Counted from the first letter of the stretch, positions 1-8,953 are shown. The stretch: 64,000 nt of DNA from Marichromatium bheemlicum (GCF_012276755.1 NZ_JAAXKX010000006.1:62001-126000), one strand, 5' to 3'. Translations and numbers: made by a program. Notes: generated by a model not told the origin, from the sequence alone.

Positions 1-1098
1 GCCGAGATCGAGGCGCGTTGCGTCAACATCGTCTCCGATCTCTTCCACGCCCCCGAGCAAGGGGTCGGCGCCTCGGCGATCGGTTCGAGCGAGGCGGTGA
101 TGCTCGCCGGGATGGCGCTGAAGTGGCGCTGGCGGGCACGACGCCGCGCCCGCGGCGAGGACACCCATCGCCCCAACCTGATCCTCGGTGCCAACGTCCA
201 GGTGGTGTGGGAGAAGTTCTGCCGTTACTGGGACGTCGAGCCACACTACATCCCGATGGAGAAGGGGCGCTATGTCATCACCCCGGAGGAGGTGATCGCT
301 CGCACCAACGCCCGCACCATCGGCGTGGTCGCCATCCTCGGCACCACCTTCACCGGGGAGTACGAGCCGATCGAGGCCATCCATGCTGCGCTGGCGGCGC
401 AGAACGCCACCACCGGCTGGGAGATCCCGATGCACGTCGACGCCGCCAGCGGCGGCTTCGTCGCCCCTTTCCTCGACCCCGAGCTGGTGTGGGACTTCCG
501 CCTGCCGCTGGTCAAATCGATCAATGTCTCCGGACACAAGTACGGCCTGGTCTACCCCGGCGTCGGTTGGGTGGTGTGGCGCGGCCATGAGGACCTACCC
601 GAGGCGCTGATCTTCCGGGTCAACTATCTCGGCGGCGACATGCCGACCTTCACCCTCAACTTCTCCCGCCCCGGCAACCAGGTGGTGGGCCAGTACTACA
701 ACTTCCTGCGCCTGGGGCGCGCCGGCTACACCCAGGTGATGACGGCGCTGCGCGAGGTGGCCACGGCCCTGGCGCACGGCGTCGCCGACCTCGGCCCCTT
801 CGAACTGGTCAGCGACGCCAGCACCATCCCGGTGTTCGCCTTCAAGCTGCGCGACGAGATCACCGACTACAGCGTCTTCGACATCTCCCACAAGCTGCGC
901 GAGAGCGGCTGGCAGATACCCGCCTACACCATGCCCGAGCACGCCGAGTCGGTCGCGGTGCTGCGCGTGGTGGTACGCGAGGGCTTCAGCACCGACCTCG
1001 CCGAACAGCTGCTCGCCGATCTCGCCAAGGCCGTCGCCCACTTCGAGGGGGTGCGCGCGCACGACCCGGCGCCGCCCGCGCCCAACTTCACCCACTGA
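1..1098 (+). CDS. gadB: Glutamate decarboxylase, 5' truncated by window edge
   Basis: This is the C-terminal 365 residues of a PLP-dependent group II decarboxylase that converts glutamate to 4-aminobutyrate, a cytoplasmic reaction used in acid resistance and GABA metabolism. The frame is already open at base 1, and roughly 100 N-terminal residues are missing compared with the usual length of about 460. Visible family hallmarks are the HVDAASGG segment, whose Asp contacts the pyridine nitrogen, and NVSGHKYG, whose Lys (codon at 538-540) should form the Schiff base with PLP. The family assignment is firm; the substrate is assigned by family resemblance. No antiporter gene follows it, so a complete acid-resistance module is not visible here. 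Confidence 0.9.
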   Translation, partial: AEIEARCVNIVSDLFHAPEQGVGASAIGSSEAVMLAGMALKWRWRARRRARGEDTHRPNLILGANVQVVWEKFCRYWDVEPHYIPMEKGRYVITPEEVIARTNARTIGVVAILGTTFTGEYEPIEAIHAALAAQNATTGWEIPMHVDAASGGFVAPFLDPELVWDFRLPLVKSINVSGHKYGLVYPGVGWVVWRGHEDLPEALIFRVNYLGGDMPTFTLNFSRPGNQVVGQYYNFLRLGRAGYTQVMTALREVATALAHGVADLGPFELVSDASTIPVFAFKLRDEITDYSVFDISHKLRESGWQIPAYTMPEHAESVAVLRVVVREGFSTDLAEQLLADLAKAVAHFEGVRAHDPAPPAPNFTH

Positions 1099-1137
1099 GG
1101 GCGCACGCCGGGGCACGCTCGGCCCCGGCGCACCGGC

Positions 1138-2226
1138 TCAGTCGCTGCCGGAGGCGTCCATGAAGGTGAAGGGCTCGGCGACGGTGAAGCGCGCGGCGGC
1201 GTTGCCGGCATAGACATAGCCGCCATCGACCGGCAGGGTCTTGACCTCTGCCCCGGGCGAGAAGTCGAGATCGTCGAGCGCGACCCAGAAGGTGTTGGGC
1301 GTGGTCGCCGAGGAGAAGTAATAGACCCGATTTTTCTGGTCGGCGGCCACCGACCACAGGGTCGAGGCGAGGTTGGGCTGCTGCGCGACGCTGATGCCCA
1401 ACGGCACCGAGACGGCGCGCTGCACCGAGAGCACCTGGGCGACGGCCTGGTTGGCATAGGTACGATTGGGCACGGCGTCGAGATAGTCGTTGTCGAGTGC
1501 CTTGGGCACCGCATCGAGCAGGAAGGAGGCGCGCGCATAGCGATCAGCGGCGCGCACCGTGCCGGGCAGGAAGGCCATACCACCGACCCCCTGCCAATAG
1601 GTATCGATCGCCAACTGCTCGGCATAGGGCGGCGAGTTGGTCATCACCCGGTACTCGGGGCCGTGATGGACAACCAGCTCGCCGTCGAGGTACTCGAGGA
1701 TCGCCGAATCGCCACTGGGGTCGGAGAGCGAGAGATGGAGCGCGGCGGGCTTGCCGTTGGGCAGATCCTTGGCGACCACCCGCAGCGGCTGCTCGGTCAG
1801 CCCCTGCACCGCCTCGGCGACGGTGGCATAGTTATCGAGCACGTACTGCGCCCAGAGCGCGATCGAGAGCGGCGGCAACGCGGCGTCCTCGCCGTAGTCG
1901 GACTCGGCCAGATAGAGCAAGTTGGCCACCAGCCCCTTCTCGTTCATGCCGTCACTGCTCGCCAAATCGTAGGACGAGACCACCAGGCTGCCGTACTTCG
2001 ACACCCAGCTCGGCGAGTCCGGCCCGGCCCGGCCATCGCGCGCCATGCCGCGCGGGAACACCCAGAGCGCGGTCTCCATCGACTGCATCCAGTCCATGTT
2101 GCGCCCGGTGATCACCGTCTCGTCGTCGCCGACATAGAGGGTGCGGGTACAGGCCTCACCGCCCTGGGGCAGGCCGATGCCGGCGGCCAGACAGGCCGCG
2201 ACGACGGTCGTGATGCGCTTGCTCAT
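1138..2226 (-). CDS. Secreted linear amide C-N hydrolase (choloylglycine hydrolase/penicillin V acylase family)
   Basis: The 362-residue product begins with a signal peptide (MSKRITTVVAACLAAGIG...) that would be cut just before Cys26, in the context GGEACTRTLY. In this Ntn-hydrolase family the Cys exposed at the new N-terminus is the nucleophile, so secretion and activation coincide. The following RNMDW motif and a TNSPPY segment further on are also characteristic. Members hydrolyse linear amide bonds in bile salts, penicillin V or acyl-homoserine lactones; the substrate here cannot be read from sequence. The gene is convergent with gadB and stands alone. The start is the ATG before the signal peptide. 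Confidence 0.85.
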   Translation of the reverse strand: MSKRITTVVAACLAAGIGLPQGGEACTRTLYVGDDETVITGRNMDWMQSMETALWVFPRGMARDGRAGPDSPSWVSKYGSLVVSSYDLASSDGMNEKGLVANLLYLAESDYGEDAALPPLSIALWAQYVLDNYATVAEAVQGLTEQPLRVVAKDLPNGKPAALHLSLSDPSGDSAILEYLDGELVVHHGPEYRVMTNSPPYAEQLAIDTYWQGVGGMAFLPGTVRAADRYARASFLLDAVPKALDNDYLDAVPNRTYANQAVAQVLSVQRAVSVPLGISVAQQPNLASTLWSVAADQKNRVYYFSSATTPNTFWVALDDLDFSPGAEVKTLPVDGGYVYAGNAAARFTVAEPFTFMDASGSD

Positions 2227-2394
2227 ACTCGGGCTCCTGCGGTTGCGGTCGGAACACCATCGATGTCCGGACAGTTAAGCACAGCAACGGCACGACCGAG
2301 CGCCGGAACACACCGACGGGACGAGCGGTCGCGACTTGCCAGCGAGCGCGCGCACCCCGATCATCCACCCCACATCGACCCGCCAGGAGCCACC

Positions 2395-2793
2395 ATGACG
2401 CCCCCCAAGGAACCACGCGACGACACCCCGCAGACGCACCACCCTGCCCCCGCTGATTACGGCATCCGCGGCTGCGCGACCCCGGAGTCGCTGATCCTCG
2501 AACAACTCAGCCAGGGCCCCAAGGCCCAGGCCTGTCGTCGCTCCAAGGCGGCGCTGCACCAGCTCATCCGCGACGCCGAGCAGGCGCACAAGGCACGCAG
2601 CCGGATCGGCACCGAGACCTGTCCGCAGTGCGGCCAGCCCCACCTCGCCCACTATCGGCTCGCCGAGCGCTTCCATCTGCTCGAGTGCGAGCACTGCGGC
2701 CACCACGGTCGCGGCACCAGCGCGACAGCGGCGCGCGCCGATGCCGAGTCCGGCGTCGGCAGCGGTCGCGACTGGCGAGGAGCGACGGACTGA
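2395..2793 (+). CDS. Small zinc-ribbon protein of unknown function
   Basis: This 132-residue protein starts at an ATG with a good ribosome binding site (AGGAG about 6 bases upstream). The same frame stays open far upstream, antisense to the hydrolase gene, but that part looks like shadow coding. The distinctive feature is a pair of CxxC knuckles, CPQCG at about residue 83 and CEHCG at about residue 105, the spacing of a zinc ribbon. The N-terminal third is polar and probably disordered, and the C-terminal tail is low in complexity. I do not recognise the family. A nucleic-acid or protein-binding role would be inference from the zinc ribbon alone. Confidence 0.6.
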   Translation: MTPPKEPRDDTPQTHHPAPADYGIRGCATPESLILEQLSQGPKAQACRRSKAALHQLIRDAEQAHKARSRIGTETCPQCGQPHLAHYRLAERFHLLECEHCGHHGRGTSATAARADAESGVGSGRDWRGATD

Positions 2794-2800
2794 GCCCGCC

Positions 2801-3934
2801 TCAGCGCAGCCCGAAGACCTCCAGGTAGCGCCCGGCGCTGGTCTCCAGCCGGTACTCGGCGACCGCCTCGCGCAACCGCTCGGCGGGCAGCGGGCGGTCG
2901 AGGGTGCGCCCGATCGCCGCAGCCAGGGCCGCGACGTCGCCGACGGCGACCAGTGGGCCGTACTCGCCGCCACGGGTGATCTCGCGCGGGCCGCTGCGAC
3001 AGTCGGTGGCGACCACCGGGGTGCCGAGGGCGAGCGCCTCGGTGAGCACGTTGGGCGAACCCTCCCAACGCGAGGACAGCGCGAACAGCGCGGCGCGGGC
3101 GAGGAAGCGATAGGGGTTGGACTCGAACCCGGGCAGCGCCACCGCCTCCGCCACCCCCAGCTCGGCGGCCAGACGCAACAAACGCTCGCGCTGGCGCCCC
3201 TCGCCGAGGATCAGCAATCGACAGGGACGAGCCTCGCGCACCCGGGCGAAGGCCCGGATCAGGGTCTCGAAGTCCTTCTGGGTGCGCAGCCCACCGACCC
3301 CCATGATCACCGGCTCGGCGCCGGGCAGGAACCACGGGTGATCGACCTCGGCCGCGGCCAGCCCCGCCAGCTCCGGGGTGATGTTGGGGTTGCGGATCAC
3401 CCGCACCCGCTCGCGCGGGATGCCGGTGATGGCGACGATGTCCTCGGCCACGCCGTCGGAGACCGCCACCACCGCGTCGGCGCGATGATAGAGCGCACGC
3501 AACCGGCGCGTCTCGCGCCAACGCCACAGCCAGCCCTTGCCGCGGGCGCGCCAGCGCTCGCTCATCGCGGTGCCGGGACGCAGCACATAGCGGGTGTCGC
3601 CGCCGAGCCGACGCTTGACCGCGAGTGCGACCCGGTCGTCGCGGGTCTTGGCGGTGAGCACCGCCGCCGGGCGGGTGCGCGCGACCAGCTCGGCGAGGAA
3701 ACCGGTGCGCGCACGCAGCCCGCTCGCCGCGAGCACATGTACCCGCACCTCGGGTGGCAGGGTGTCGACGAAGGGCGCCCCAGCGTCGTTGACCACAAAG
3801 TCGACCGGATGGCCGTGCCCGGCGATCCCGCGGGCGATGTTGACCATCATCCGCTCCACCCCGCCGTCGCCGAAGCTGGGGATGAAGAGACACACGGGGC
3901 GGGGGCTCGGCTGGCTGGGGGTCGCTGGGGTCAT
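2801..3934 (-). CDS. Glycosyltransferase family 4 (group 1)
   Basis: The 377-residue product has the two-Rossmann GT-B layout. The acceptor half opens with PVCLFIPSFGDGGVERMM, and the donor half carries ILGEGRQRERL and SSRWEGSPNVLTEALALG, the E-x7-E region that binds the nucleotide-sugar in GT4 enzymes. It probably adds a sugar to the LPS core or another surface glycan at the inner face of the inner membrane. I chose the ATG at 3934 because the GT4 fold begins a few residues later; the upstream open stretch overlaps the divergent heptosyltransferase gene. It is divergent from the next three glycosyltransferase genes, which suggests one envelope locus read from a shared intergenic region. Confidence 0.85.
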   Translation of the reverse strand: MTPATPSQPSPRPVCLFIPSFGDGGVERMMVNIARGIAGHGHPVDFVVNDAGAPFVDTLPPEVRVHVLAASGLRARTGFLAELVARTRPAAVLTAKTRDDRVALAVKRRLGGDTRYVLRPGTAMSERWRARGKGWLWRWRETRRLRALYHRADAVVAVSDGVAEDIVAITGIPRERVRVIRNPNITPELAGLAAAEVDHPWFLPGAEPVIMGVGGLRTQKDFETLIRAFARVREARPCRLLILGEGRQRERLLRLAAELGVAEAVALPGFESNPYRFLARAALFALSSRWEGSPNVLTEALALGTPVVATDCRSGPREITRGGEYGPLVAVGDVAALAAAIGRTLDRPLPAERLREAVAEYRLETSAGRYLEVFGLR

Positions 3935-4121
3935 GCTCGGGGTCCGGGGGCTGGCGGTGGGCCGACGCGAGGCCGGCGGGATGGACATCATTATGGCGAA
4001 AACCGGTGGGGTCCGGACAGCCGCGCGGCGCCCGGCGATTTCTGGGATCATAACGGCCATCAGCAACCCCGCCGGTCGCCCCGGCCGGACACCATCGTTG
4101 CGCCGAACCCGATCAACCGAC

Positions 4122-5183
4122 ATGTCTCCAAGCCCCGATCCCAACGCCCCGCGCATCTTGCTGGTGCGCCTCTCGGCCATCGGCGACGTGGTCTTCGCCT
4201 CGCCGCTGATCGCGGCGCTGCGCCGCAGCCATCCACGTGCCCACATCGCCTGGCTGGTCCAGCCCGAGTGCGCGCCGCTGCTCGCCCAGCACCCCGACCT
4301 CGACGAGGTGATCCCCTGCCCGATCAACCGCTGGCGCAGGCTCGCGCGCGAACGGCGCTTGGGTACGCTCGCGCGCGAGCTACGCACGATGCGCGCCGAG
4401 TTGCGCGCGCGCCGCTTCGACCGCGCCATCGACCTCCAAGGGCTACTCAAGAGCGGGCTGCTGACCTGGTTCAGCGGCGCGCCCGAGCGCATCGGTCTGG
4501 GCTCGCGCGAGGGCAGCCAGTGGCTGATGACCCGCACCGTGGCGCGCGACGGGCCGTACAAGCGCATCGGCTCCGAGTACCTGCACCTGGCCCGGACCCT
4601 CGATCTCGCCGTCGAGCCCTTCGTGATGGCGGTACACCACGGCGAGGCCGAGCGCGCGCGCGTCGCCGAGCTGGTCGCGCCGGCCGGGGCCGGGGCGCGG
4701 CTGGTCGCACTCAGCCCCTTCACCACCCGACCACAGAAGCACTGGATCGAGTCGCGCTGGGCGGACCTCGCCGAACGGCTGCACCAGGAGCTGGGGCTCA
4801 CCCCGGTACTGCTCGGCGGCCCCGGCGACCGTGAGGCCGCGGCACGGATCGTCGCGCGCTGCAAGACACCGCTGCTCGATCTCGCCGGCGCCACCAGCCT
4901 CACCGAGGCCGCCGCACTGATCGACCGCGCGGCGCTCGCGGTGGCGGTCGACACCGGACTCGGCCACATCGGCATCGCCATGAACACCCCGAGCCTGCTG
5001 CTGTTCGGCTCGACCTGTCCCTATCTCGACACCACCCGCGACAACGCCCGGGTGCTCTATCACCCGCGCCCCTGCTCGCCGTGCAAGCGCCACCCGAGCT
5101 GTGAGGGACGCTTCGACTGCATGCGCGAGATCACCGTCGAGGCGGTGGTCGAGGCCGCTCGCGAGCTGCTCGCCGATGACTGA
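4122..5183 (+). CDS. GT9 family LPS heptosyltransferase (WaaC/WaaF type)
   Basis: The 353-residue protein begins RILLVRLSAIGDVVFASPL, the classic N-terminus of ADP-heptose:LPS heptosyltransferases. It continues with IDLQGLLKSG and a donor-domain segment VDTGLGHIGIAMNTPSLLLFG. These enzymes attach L-glycero-D-manno-heptose to Kdo-lipid A or to the first heptose. The IPCPINRWRR stretch resembles WaaC more than WaaF, but the C-terminal Cys-rich segment (CSPCKRHPSC) resembles other GT9 members, so I leave the exact enzyme open. The gene overlaps the following glycosyltransferase by 8 bp, implying an operon. The start is the first ATG before the conserved motif. Confidence 0.85.
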   Translation: MSPSPDPNAPRILLVRLSAIGDVVFASPLIAALRRSHPRAHIAWLVQPECAPLLAQHPDLDEVIPCPINRWRRLARERRLGTLARELRTMRAELRARRFDRAIDLQGLLKSGLLTWFSGAPERIGLGSREGSQWLMTRTVARDGPYKRIGSEYLHLARTLDLAVEPFVMAVHHGEAERARVAELVAPAGAGARLVALSPFTTRPQKHWIESRWADLAERLHQELGLTPVLLGGPGDREAAARIVARCKTPLLDLAGATSLTEAAALIDRAALAVAVDTGLGHIGIAMNTPSLLLFGSTCPYLDTTRDNARVLYHPRPCSPCKRHPSCEGRFDCMREITVEAVVEAARELLADD

Positions 5184-6330
5184 GCCGAACCCTGAGCGGA
5201 CATTGCGCATCCTCCACGTCGAGGGCGGGCGGCATCTCTACGGCGGCGCCTTCCAGGTGCTGCACCTGCTGCACGGGCTGCACGCGCGCGGTCATCACAA
5301 CCTGCTCGCCTGTCCGCGCGGCTGCGACCTAGCCCGGGCCGCGGCCCCGGTGGCCGAGGTCCACGACATGCCGATGCACGGCGACGCCGACCTGCTGATG
5401 GCCGCGCGGCTGGCGCGCTTGATCGCCCACGCCCGGCCCGATCTGGTGCACCTGCACAGCCGCATCGGCGCCGACGTCATGGGCGGCATCGCCGCGCGGC
5501 TGCGCGGGGTACCGGTGATCCATACCCGTCGCGTCGACAACCCCGAGCCGCGCTGGCTGGTGGCGCTCAAGTACCGGCTGCACGACCGCGTGGTGGCCAT
5601 CTCCGAGGGCATCGCCCGGGTGCTGCGCGACGAGGGGCTGGCCACCGACAAGCTGCGCGTGGTGCGCAGCGCGATCGACCCCGCGCCCTACGCCGGACCC
5701 TGCGCGCGGGCGCTGATCACCGCGCGGCTCGGGTTGCCCGCCGACGCGCTGATGGTCGGGGTGATCGCCCAGCTGATCCGACGCAAGGGCCACGCGATCC
5801 TGCTCAAGACCCTGCCCGCGCTGATCGCGCGCCACCCCCGGCTGCACCTCTGTTGCTTCGGTCAGGGACCGGAGGCGGCGGCGCTGGCCGAGCGTATCGA
5901 CGCGCTGGGGCTGCAGGGCCGGGTCCATCTGTGCGGCTTCCGCGACGACCTCGCCGAGATCCTCCCCTGTCTCGACCTGGTGGTGCACCCGGCGCTGATG
6001 GAGGGGTTGGGGGTGTCACTCCTGCAGGCGGCCAGCGCCGGGGTGCCGATCGTCGCCAGCCGCGCCGGCGGCATCCCCGAGGCGGTGCGCGACGGCGAGA
6101 ACGGGGTGCTGGTCGAGCCGGGCGACGCCGAGGCGCTGGCTACGGCGATCAGCGCCCTGCTCGCCGACCCGGCGCGTCGCCGTGCGCTCGGCGCCGGCGG
6201 TCAGGCGCTGATGCGCCGCGACTTCTCCATCGACGGCATGGTCGAGGGCAACCTCGCCGTCTACCGCGAACTGCTCGCCGAGCGCGCGAGGAATCACAAC
6301 CGCCAAGACGCGAAGAACACAAAGGAATGA
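5176..6330 (+). CDS. Glycosyltransferase family 4 with repeat-derived C-terminal tail
   Basis: This 384-residue GT4 enzyme starts at an ATG lying inside the end of the GT9 gene, 8 bp of overlap. Its motifs include LRILHVEGGRHLYGGAFQV at the N-terminus, VAISEGIARVLRDEG in the middle, and HPALMEGLGVSLLQAASAG with the nucleotide-sugar binding Glu residues. It probably extends the LPS core or a related surface glycan. The last dozen residues (NHNRQDAKNTKE) and the stop codon are encoded by a copy of the dispersed module A repeat, so the natural C-terminus has been replaced or extended by repeat DNA. The enzyme core appears intact, because the tail lies beyond the conserved donor domain. Confidence 0.85.
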   Translation: MTEPNPERTLRILHVEGGRHLYGGAFQVLHLLHGLHARGHHNLLACPRGCDLARAAAPVAEVHDMPMHGDADLLMAARLARLIAHARPDLVHLHSRIGADVMGGIAARLRGVPVIHTRRVDNPEPRWLVALKYRLHDRVVAISEGIARVLRDEGLATDKLRVVRSAIDPAPYAGPCARALITARLGLPADALMVGVIAQLIRRKGHAILLKTLPALIARHPRLHLCCFGQGPEAAALAERIDALGLQGRVHLCGFRDDLAEILPCLDLVVHPALMEGLGVSLLQAASAGVPIVASRAGGIPEAVRDGENGVLVEPGDAEALATAISALLADPARRRALGAGGQALMRRDFSIDGMVEGNLAVYRELLAERARNHNRQDAKNTKE

Positions 6331-6352
6331 GCGTCTTTGTGCACTTCGCGCC
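6298..6352. repeat. Module A repeat, inverted pair spanning a stop codon
   Basis: A direct copy of module A (AACCGCCAAGACGCG..., 6298-6325) faces an inverted partial copy at 6334-6352. The two arms pair over 19 positions with about 17 matches and an 8-base loop, so the transcript could form a hairpin exactly over the stop codon of the upstream glycosyltransferase. There is no T-tract, so intrinsic termination is not assured. Confidence 0.75.
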
Positions 6353-6395
6353 TGTATCAAACGTGCCCGAAAAGCCCGGCGACCGTGAAGATGAC

Positions 6396-6440
6396 AACCG
6401 CAAAGATGACAACCGCAAAGGCGCGAAGTGCGCAAAGGGA
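6396..6440 (+). repeat. Module A repeat, direct orientation, with 15-bp partial duplication
   Basis: AACCGCAAAGATGAC at 6396-6410 is followed at once by a longer copy starting AACCGCAAAGGCGCG at 6411. The beginning of module A is therefore tandemly duplicated with a 15-bp period. The stretch lies in the 480-bp non-coding gap 6331-6811, which contains only repeat copies and no convincing gene. Confidence 0.75.
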
Positions 6441-6521
6441 TGCGCGGCTTCATGGACTCGGCGCCTGGATCAAGCGTCACGGCAAGGCTCAGGGGCAGGC
6501 GCGAGCGCCGACAGCGACCGG

Positions 6522-6549
6522 CCCCCAGCCTCCAGTCGCCAGTCGCCAG
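6522..6549 (-). repeat. Module B heptamers, four units, inverted
   Basis: Four consecutive 7-mers read on the minus strand as CTGGCGA, CTGGCGA, CTGGAGG, CTGGGGG. They belong to the same heptamer family as the long array before ftsY and lie between module A copies in the same intergenic gap. Confidence 0.65.
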
Positions 6550-6698
6550 TGCCGCAGGCCATGAAGGCTGAGAGGAGACGACGAGCACGCGGCGGGATCG
6601 CCGCTGGGCTCGGCGTCTTTACCGAACAACCACCGCCCCGCAAAGACCGCGATCAGGCATGAAGACGTGCTGAACACCGAGCAAAGGCGCTCTTTCGA

Positions 6699-6761
6699 TC
6701 CCTTCGCGTCCTTCGCGCCTTTGCGGTTCAACCTTTCGCGGTTCAATCTTTCGCGGTTCAA
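6699..6761 (-). repeat. Module A repeat, inverted, plus three 15-bp spaced copies of its end
   Basis: Read on the plus strand, a run of CCTTCGCG-type sequence ends in CCTTTGCGGTTCAA. The terminal GCGGTTCAA then recurs at 6723, 6738 and 6753, exactly 15 bp apart. The copies end about 50 bp before the next glycosyltransferase start. Confidence 0.75.
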
Positions 6762-6811
6762 TCCTTGCCTTGCGCTCGCGGTCCGAGCCGATTCGACCCC
6801 AGGAATTCCGC

Positions 6812-7888
6812 ATGTCCGACCCCAGTAGTCTGCAGATCGTCGCCAGCAAGGCGCTCGGTGGCGCCGAGCGTTGGTTCATCCGCTTCGCCGAGGCGCTCGC
6901 CGAGCGCGGTGCGCCGGCCGAGCTGGCGATTCGCCGCGACAGCGCGCTCGACGGCCACCCGCTCGGCGCCCTGGCCTGTCACCGCCTGCCCTTCCTCACC
7001 ACCTGGGACCCCTATTCGCGCCGTGCCGTCTCGCGGCTGATCGCGCAGCGCCGTCCCGAGATCGTGCAGACCTACATGGGACGCGCCACCCGGCTGACGC
7101 GACTCTCGTCGCGCGGCGGCCCCATCCATCTCGCCCGGCTCGGCGGCTACTACAAGCTCTCGCCCTATCGCCACGCCCACGGCTGGATCGGCAACACCCG
7201 CGGGCTGTGCGACTGGATGGTGCGCCAGGGGCTGCCCGCCGACCGCGTCCATCACATCTACAACTTCGCCGATCCGGCGGTGCCGGTCGCACCCGACACG
7301 GTCGCGGCGCTGCGCACGCGTCACGCCATCCCCGATGACGCCTGGGTGCTGGTCACGCTCGGGCGCTTCGTCCCGGTCAAGGGGCAGGCCCATCTGCTCG
7401 CAGCGCTCGCGGCACTGCCCGAGCGCATCGCCGGACGACCACTGCGTCTGGTGATGGTCGGCGACGGCCCGCTGGCCGAACCGCTGCACGCCCAGGCGCG
7501 CCAGCTCGGCGAGGAGCAACGCATCGTCTGGGCCGGCTGGCAGCGCGATCCCCGACCCTATCTGCAACTGGCCGATCTGGTGGTCTTCCCCTCGCTCGAG
7601 GCCGAGACCCTGGGCAATGTCATCCTCGAGGCCTGGAGCTGGGGGCGCCCGCTGGTCACCGCCGAGTTCCGCGGCGCGCGCGAGCTGACCCGTCACGGCG
7701 AGGACGCCTGGTGCGTGCCCTGCGCCGACGCCGCGGCGCTCGCCACCGGCATCCGCGAGACCCTCGGCGACGAGACGCTGCGCGCTGCGCTGGTGGCGCG
7801 CGGGCGCGAGCGGGTCGAGCGCGAGTTCGGGCGCGCGGTGATCATGGACCAGTATCTCGCGCTCTACCGCCGCCTCGCCGGCGGCTGA
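6812..7888 (+). CDS. Glycosyltransferase family 4 (group 1)
   Basis: The 358-residue protein starts at the ATG preceded by AGGA (6801-6804). Its N-terminus SLQIVASKALGGAERWFIR is a GT-B acceptor-domain opening with the usual GGAE element. The C-terminal half carries LVTLGRFVPVKGQAHLL, LVMVGDGPLAEPL and FPSLEAETLGNVILEAW, the donor-nucleotide-sugar region. It is the third plus-strand glycosyltransferase of the locus and is separated from the previous one by a 480-bp repeat-filled gap, so it may have its own promoter. Its role is probably in LPS core or O-chain synthesis; the sugar cannot be assigned. Confidence 0.85.
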   Translation: MSDPSSLQIVASKALGGAERWFIRFAEALAERGAPAELAIRRDSALDGHPLGALACHRLPFLTTWDPYSRRAVSRLIAQRRPEIVQTYMGRATRLTRLSSRGGPIHLARLGGYYKLSPYRHAHGWIGNTRGLCDWMVRQGLPADRVHHIYNFADPAVPVAPDTVAALRTRHAIPDDAWVLVTLGRFVPVKGQAHLLAALAALPERIAGRPLRLVMVGDGPLAEPLHAQARQLGEEQRIVWAGWQRDPRPYLQLADLVVFPSLEAETLGNVILEAWSWGRPLVTAEFRGARELTRHGEDAWCVPCADAAALATGIRETLGDETLRAALVARGRERVEREFGRAVIMDQYLALYRRLAGG

Positions 7889-8074
7889 CACCGACCACCG
7901 CCCCTACCACAGCCCCGGCGCATCCAGTATGTTTGGGCCGACGGCTCCACCACGCACCCGAGGCAACGACAGCGCTCGCCCCGGGCTGTGCAGGACCTGG
8001 GGCCAGAGCAGTGCACGCGCACCCGGCGCCGCGCCGGTGGCGCGCATCCGTCACCGCCGCCGGAGCCGAGTCAC

Positions 8075-8941
8075 ATGCATCCTGATACCCTGGTCCGCGA
8101 TATCGACACCCTGTTCTCGATGCCCGAGGTCGCACTGCGCCTCAACCAGTTGATCAACGATCCCGAGACCACCCCTGCCGATCTCGCCGAGGTGCTACGC
8201 TGCGATCCCGCGCTCTCGGCACGGCTGCTACGCCTAGTCAACAGCGCCGGGCGCGCCCAGGTACAAGCGATCGAGACGGTCGGGCAAGCAATCGGGCTGA
8301 TCGGCTACCGCGCACTGCGCGACCTGGTGTTCGCCACTTGCGCGGTGGAGATGTTCGAGGGCCTGCCACCGGAACGGGTCAACATGGAACGCTTCTGGCT
8401 CCGTTCCGTCGCCTGCGCGATCGCCGCCCGCTATCTCGCCCAACGCAGCGGCCAACACAACGGCGAACGGCTGTTCATCATCGGGCTGCTACACGGGCTG
8501 GGCCAATTGGTATTCTTCGCGCGTTGTCCCGAGCGCTATCTGCGGGTACTCGAGCGGGTCGACACCACCGGCATGGCACTGACTGCGGCCGAGCACGCCG
8601 AGTTCGGCTTCGATGCCGACGCCGTCAGCGCCACCCTGCTCAAGCACTGGCACTTCCCCGAGTCGATCCGCGAGCCGATCGCCTGCCGTCTCCACCCGGA
8701 ACAGGCCAGCACCGCCGAACGGACACGCGATGCCGCCATCCTCGGCGCAGCGGCCTCCATCAGCCGCGAGTTGCGCGACTGTCTGCTCGAACAGCGCGCC
8801 CCGGACCCGGCCCTGCTGCATGAGCAGGCGCGGGCCCTCGGACTGGTCGACTCGGCGCTCGACAGCATGCCCGAGGCGATCAACCTGGAGGTGGTGGAGC
8901 TGTTCGAGACCCTGCTACCGGGCTCGACCCTACTGCCCTGA
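8075..8941 (+). CDS. HDOD domain signalling protein
   Basis: The 288-residue product is almost entirely one HDOD domain, a non-catalytic relative of HD phosphohydrolases common in bacterial signalling proteins. Typical stretches are FSMPEVALRLNQLINDPET near the N-terminus, LRCDPALSARLLRLVNSA, and GLLHGLGQLVFFARCPERY in the middle. The metal-binding HD pair is not evident, as expected for the family. No receiver or GGDEF domain is attached, so the partner is unknown. The start chosen is the internal ATG at 8075, because the upstream open stretch is Arg/Pro-rich with no domain similarity. The gene is convergent with hemW and appears to be monocistronic. Confidence 0.85.
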   Translation: MHPDTLVRDIDTLFSMPEVALRLNQLINDPETTPADLAEVLRCDPALSARLLRLVNSAGRAQVQAIETVGQAIGLIGYRALRDLVFATCAVEMFEGLPPERVNMERFWLRSVACAIAARYLAQRSGQHNGERLFIIGLLHGLGQLVFFARCPERYLRVLERVDTTGMALTAAEHAEFGFDADAVSATLLKHWHFPESIREPIACRLHPEQASTAERTRDAAILGAAASISRELRDCLLEQRAPDPALLHEQARALGLVDSALDSMPEAINLEVVELFETLLPGSTLLP

Positions 8942-8953
8942 TCGAGCCCACGC

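Noticed and set aside
2741-4834. Long plus-strand frame antisense to a glycosyltransferase and running into the heptosyltransferase gene
   Set aside because: It is the shadow of high-GC coding on the other strand; its composition is Arg/Pro/Gly-rich and no family motif is visible.
7889-8074. Possible structured RNA (SRP RNA or tRNA) before the HDOD gene
   Set aside because: No GGAAG-type SRP loop, tRNA T-loop or CCA end could be found.
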